Positions 5,252 through 8,113 of a DNA stretch of 8,113 bases are shown one piece after another. The notes below the pieces were generated by a model, which was not told where the DNA came from, ran no database searches, and saw only the letters and a program-made list of their open reading frames with translations. A program made the translations under genes and the position numbers. The stretch comes from JAWLCA01 sp050485905 (GTDB taxonomy: Bacteria; Pseudomonadota; Alphaproteobacteria; Rhodobacterales; Rhodobacteraceae). Where the stretch lies: assembly GCA_050485905.1 (NCBI GenBank), contig JBJHCH010000139.1, forward strand, positions 1 to 8,113. Direction: 5' to 3'. How positions within the stretch are numbered: position 1 is the stretch's first letter; every line of letters begins with the position of its first letter.

Positions 5252-6090
5252 CATGTCTGAAGCCGGCGCGACAGGGCGCAGAACGCCTCCAGCCCGATCT
5301 CCTCGGCCCGCGCCGTGGGCGGGATGCCGACCGCGCGCAGGTGATCCTCGATATCCGGGCCAAAGCCGCGCAGGCTGGCGCGCAGCATCTTGCGGCGCTG
5401 GTTGAAGGCGGCGGCGACCACGCGCTCCAATACCTTCCGGTCGGCAGGGAAGCGCGGTTCTGCCAGACGCTCGATATGCACCACCGCCGAACTGACCTTG
5501 GGCGGCGGGGTGAAGGCCTCGGGCGGCAGGGACAGCACGATGCGCGGATCGGCGCGCCACTGGGCCATCAGGGCCAGCCGGCCATAGGCTTTCGACCCCG
5601 GTTTCGCCACGATCCGCTCCGCCACCTCGCGCTGGAACATCAGCGTCAGGCTGTCCCAGAACGGCGGCCATTCGTCGGGCAGCATCCAGCGCAGCAGCAG
5701 TTCGGTGCCGATGTTGTAGGGCAGGTTCGCCACCACCCGGATTGGCGGGGTCAGATGCGCGGTCGGATCGACGGCCAGCGCATCGGCATTCAACACCGTC
5801 AGCCGGCCCGGATGGGCCGTGGCGATCTGATCCAGAGCGGGCAGGCAGCGGGCGTCCTTCTCGATGGCCAGCACATGCCGCGCGCCCTCGGCCAGCAGGC
5901 CGCGGGTCAGCCCGCCGGGGCCGGGGCCGACCTCCAGCACGTCGCAGGCGGACAGGTCGCCGGCCAGCCGGGCGATCTTGGCGGTCAGGTTCAGGTCCAG
6001 CAGGAAGTTCTGGCCCATCGACTTCTTGGCCGTCAGCCCATGCGCCGCGATCACCTCTCGCAGCGGCGGCAGGCCGTCGATCGCTGCCAT
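5251..6090 (-). CDS. rsmA: 16S rRNA (adenine1518/1519-N6)-dimethyltransferase RsmA (KsgA)
   Basis: 279-aa SAM-dependent enzyme that dimethylates two adjacent adenines in the 3'-terminal hairpin of 16S rRNA late in small-subunit assembly. Hallmarks run in order: KKSMGQNFLLD (22-32), SAM motif I EVGPGPGGLT (53-62), the acidic residue of AIEKD (75-79), NADAL (101-105), catalytic NLPY (122-125), MFQREVAERI (151-160), YGRLALMAQ (169-177), FTPPPKVSSAVV (193-204) and NQRRKMLR (230-237). Length is normal. The ATG overlaps the pdxA stop by one base (TGATG), implying translational coupling; no separate Shine-Dalgarno is visible, and a GC-only palindrome lies where one would be. It is the last gene of the surA-pdxA-rsmA operon. 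The apaG-apaH genes that follow in E. coli are absent, since the convergent DUF4167 gene ends just 31 nt away. Confidence 0.97.
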   Translation of the reverse strand: MAAIDGLPPLREVIAAHGLTAKKSMGQNFLLDLNLTAKIARLAGDLSACDVLEVGPGPGGLTRGLLAEGARHVLAIEKDARCLPALDQIATAHPGRLTVLNADALAVDPTAHLTPPIRVVANLPYNIGTELLLRWMLPDEWPPFWDSLTLMFQREVAERIVAKPGSKAYGRLALMAQWRADPRIVLSLPPEAFTPPPKVSSAVVHIERLAEPRFPADRKVLERVVAAAFNQRRKMLRASLRGFGPDIEDHLRAVGIPPTARAEEIGLEAFCALSRRLQT

Positions 6091-7064
6091 CAGGCGGCCC
6101 GCGCGCGGGCCATCTGATCGGCCAGCCGCAGGGCGGCGATCAGGCTGGTCGGATCGGCGATGCCGCGCCCCGCGATGTCAAAGGCGGTGCCGTGGTCGGG
6201 CGAGGTGCGCACGAAGGGCAGGCCCAGCGTCACGTTCACGCCACCCGCGAAATCCAGCGTCTTGATCGGGATCAGCGCCTGATCGTGATACATCGCAATC
6301 GCCGCGTCATAGGTCGCGCGGGCGGCCTCGTGGAACATCGTGTCGGCGGGCAGGGGGCCGGTCAGCGCCAGACCCTCGGCCTTTAGCGACGCGATCACCG
6401 GGGCGATGATACGCGCCTCTTCATCCCCCATCGCGCCGCCCTCGCCTGCGTGGGGGTTCAGCCCGGTGACGGCCAGCCGGGGTGCGGCGATGCCGAAATC
6501 GCGGATCAGCGCGGCGTGGGTGATGCGGATCGTGTCGCGCAGCAGTTCGGGGGTCAGCGCGGCGGGCACCTGCGACAGGGGGATGTGAATCGTCGTCGGC
6601 ACCACCCGCAGCGCCGGGCAAGCCAGCATCATCACCACGCGATCCACGCCCGCCAACGCGGCAAGGTACTCGGTATGGCCGGGATGGGCGAAGCCCGCCC
6701 CGTCCTTCAGCGCCTTCTTGGATATCGGTGCGGTGCAGAGCGCCGAGGCTGCGCCCGACCGGACCAGTTCGACGCCGCGCGCGATCACTGCGATCACCTC
6801 TGCCGCATTCTCGGGCGCGGGGCTGCCGGGGGTGGCCGGGGCGGGGAAGGGGTGGCGCAGCACCGGAACGCCGCGCAGCGCCACCAGCGGCGCCTCGTCT
6901 GGGCGCGCGATCTCGGCCACCGGCGTGCCGGCGGGCAGGTGGGCGGGATCGCCGACCAGGAAGAACGGCAGCCGCGCCCCCAGGTCGGCCCAAGCTTTCG
7001 CGGCAATCTCGGGGCCGACGCCTGCGGGCTCTCCGCAGGTCAGCGCGATCGGGGGCAGGGTCAC
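6090..7064 (-). CDS. pdxA: 4-hydroxythreonine-4-phosphate dehydrogenase PdxA
   Basis: 324-aa cytosolic NAD-dependent enzyme of the DXP-dependent vitamin B6 pathway. It oxidises 4-phosphohydroxy-L-threonine, and the product is condensed by PdxJ to pyridoxine phosphate. Family motifs: GEPAGVGPE (11-19), TAPISKKALK (111-120), GHTEYLA (129-135), GLNPHAGEGG (201-210), MYHDQALIPIK (258-268) and RTSPDHGTAFDIAG (286-299). The three metal-binding histidines are at 160, 205 and 260, each six residues below their E. coli counterparts (166, 211 and 266 as I recall). The start is GTG 7064, 24 nt after the surA stop; no ATG gives a better N-terminus, and the upstream stretch is G-rich without a textbook Shine-Dalgarno. 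Its stop overlaps the rsmA start by one base. The protein ends in a short Ala/Arg run (MARARAA) whose codons form a perfect palindrome. Confidence 0.96.
   Translation of the reverse strand: MTLPPIALTCGEPAGVGPEIAAKAWADLGARLPFFLVGDPAHLPAGTPVAEIARPDEAPLVALRGVPVLRHPFPAPATPGSPAPENAAEVIAVIARGVELVRSGAASALCTAPISKKALKDGAGFAHPGHTEYLAALAGVDRVVMMLACPALRVVPTTIHIPLSQVPAALTPELLRDTIRITHAALIRDFGIAAPRLAVTGLNPHAGEGGAMGDEEARIIAPVIASLKAEGLALTGPLPADTMFHEAARATYDAAIAMYHDQALIPIKTLDFAGGVNVTLGLPFVRTSPDHGTAFDIAGRGIADPTSLIAALRLADQMARARAA
6096..6111. repeat. Perfect GC-only palindrome at the pdxA/rsmA junction
   Basis: GGCCCGCGCGCGGGCC is a perfect 16-bp palindrome within the last codons of pdxA. It ends five nt before the rsmA ATG on the minus strand, exactly where a ribosome-binding site would lie. 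In RNA it could fold to a 6-bp GC stem with a CGCG loop. It may simply reflect Ala/Arg codons in a GC-rich genome. Confidence 0.6.
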
Positions 7065-7088
7065 CGGCCCGCCCGTCCCCGCGTCACG

Positions 7089-8113
7089 TCAGGGGTAGCG
7101 GATGAAGGCATCGGCGCGCAGTTCCTGCAGGTAGAGGTCGGCCCGCTGGCTGACCCGCTGGCTGATCAACTGCTGGCGCACGCCCTCGCGCGAGGGTTCG
7201 ACATCGGTGAACACCCGGCGGTGGCAGAGCATCAGGAAGACCAGCGCATCGCCCCGCGTCAGCCCGGTGGACACCTCGCCGGGGTCGAGCCGGGCAAGCT
7301 CCATCGCAATGTCGTTCGGCACCTCGGCCAGCGCGCTGGTGGTGCGGATCACCCGATCCTCGGGCAGGTTGCGGGTCAGGCCAAAGACGTCGTTGCAGGT
7401 GTCGGCCCGCGCGGCCAGCCCGGCGGCCTCGGACAGCGCGCGCTCGCTGCGCCCGCCGGGGATCAGCACCTGCATGTAGTCGATGGAGGTGGAGGCCGGG
7501 GTGATCTGCGCCGCCTCCTGCACGCCGCGCATCTGGTAAAGCGCGACACGGCCCTCACCCAGCGGAATCGGCGGAGTGACGCCGCCGGTGGGAAGCTGCA
7601 TCAGGATCGGCAGCACGCCGCCCGGCAGGTTCACCACCGGAATCCAGCCGATGTTGCCGCCCTCGGCGGCGGATTCCGCGATCGAATGTTCGCGCGCGGC
7701 GGCGGCAAAGGCGCCTTCGCTGCGCATGCCCTGAATCCGCTGGGCCAGCGCCAGCACTTCCTCTTCGGTGTCCGGGGTCGCCTGCAGCACGATTTCGCCC
7801 ACCCGTGCGCGCACCGGCCCGGTCTGGTTCATCAGCGCCAGCGCGCGGTCGATCTCGGCCTCGGTGATGCTGGTCCGCGGCGGGCCAAAGCGTGCCCGCA
7901 CGACCTCGCGCCAGACCACGCCGGCGCGGACGAAGTCGACGAACGTCTCGGTGGCGATACCCACGTCGTTCAGGATCTCCACCAGCTCGTCAGCCGACAG
8001 ATCGGCGCGCCCGGCGAATTCCTCCATCCCGGCGCGGATCTGCTCGGCCGTCGGGTCGATCCCCATGCGGGCCGCGACGTCCAGTTGCAGCCGCTCCTCG
8101 ATCAGCCGCGCCT
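7089..8113 (-). CDS. surA: SurA-type periplasmic chaperone (5' end outside window)
   Basis: The 3' part of a periplasmic chaperone for outer-membrane protein folding. At least 340 codons are visible; the frame stays open from ATG 8066 to the window edge (reading ARLIEERLQLDVAAR before that Met), so the true start and signal peptide lie beyond 8113. Counting from Met 8066, residues about 1-60 end the SurA N-domain (ADELVEILNDVGI helix). Residues about 85-185 form a parvulin-like domain with GGNIGWIPVVNLPGG (136-150) and GGVTPPIPLGEGRVALYQM (161-179). Residues 190-290 may be a second, more degenerate unit, followed by a C-terminal helix ending RADAFIRYP. The opening of the parvulin domain reads VGEIVLQ where active parvulins have a His-Ile-Leu motif, so isomerase activity is doubtful. 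pdxA follows after 24 nt, matching the lptD-surA-pdxA-rsmA order of enterobacteria, which supports the name and predicts lptD upstream. Confidence 0.88.
   Translation of the reverse strand, partial: ARLIEERLQLDVAARMGIDPTAEQIRAGMEEFAGRADLSADELVEILNDVGIATETFVDFVRAGVVWREVVRARFGPPRTSITEAEIDRALALMNQTGPVRARVGEIVLQATPDTEEEVLALAQRIQGMRSEGAFAAAAREHSIAESAAEGGNIGWIPVVNLPGGVLPILMQLPTGGVTPPIPLGEGRVALYQMRGVQEAAQITPASTSIDYMQVLIPGGRSERALSEAAGLAARADTCNDVFGLTRNLPEDRVIRTTSALAEVPNDIAMELARLDPGEVSTGLTRGDALVFLMLCHRRVFTDVEPSREGVRQQLISQRVSQRADLYLQELRADAFIRYP

Noticed and set aside
5158..6117. Plus-strand open frame (319 codons) opposite rsmA
   Set aside because: It overlaps a complete RsmA with clear SAM and NLPY motifs, and reads as low-complexity Arg/Gln/Gly sequence with no motif.

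Overview
The window is high-GC, dense bacterial chromosome with strong G/C preference at third codon positions. The gene content points to an alphaproteobacterium, most likely Rhodobacterales (Paracoccus/Rhodobacter-like). Evidence: a DUF4167 protein (a family I know from alphaproteobacteria) directly after prfA-prmC, an ordinary acpP, and a surA-pdxA-rsmA block. The genus is an inference from family knowledge, not from a search. I see no insertion sequence, prophage, CRISPR array, tRNA or rRNA.

Layout, left to right. (1) acpP (acyl carrier protein) on the plus strand, closed by a strong intrinsic terminator at 334-359. (2) A compact plus-strand run: speB (agmatinase), a small four-helix membrane protein of unknown function with a TTG start, a DUF1499 membrane-anchored protein, prfA (release factor 1) and prmC (the methyltransferase that modifies release factors). 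Gaps are 13, -4, 43 and -4 nt, so these genes may be cotranscribed. (3) A 261-nt non-coding stretch (4179-4439) with a nested inverted repeat and two candidate promoters. (4) A DUF4167 gene with a conserved N-terminal domain and a long, repetitive Arg/Gly/Gln/Asp-rich disordered tail. It ends in a hairpin terminator at 5230-5251. (5) A convergent minus-strand operon, surA (5' end outside the window) - pdxA - rsmA/ksgA, with a 24-nt gap and a 1-nt overlap. This is the order known from the enterobacterial lptD-surA-pdxA-rsmA operon, so lptD may lie just beyond the right edge.

Functional themes. prfA and prmC are substrate and enzyme: PrmC methylates the GGQ glutamine of RF1. rsmA dimethylates 16S rRNA, and the DUF4167 protein has the look of an RNA-binding protein, so the middle of the window has a translation theme. 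SurA handles outer-membrane protein folding, PdxA makes vitamin B6, AcpP carries fatty-acid intermediates and SpeB makes putrescine.

Most of the window is housekeeping. I do not see a clear new system. The least explained parts are the DUF4167 protein with its structured upstream region, and the small membrane protein/DUF1499 pair between speB and prfA.
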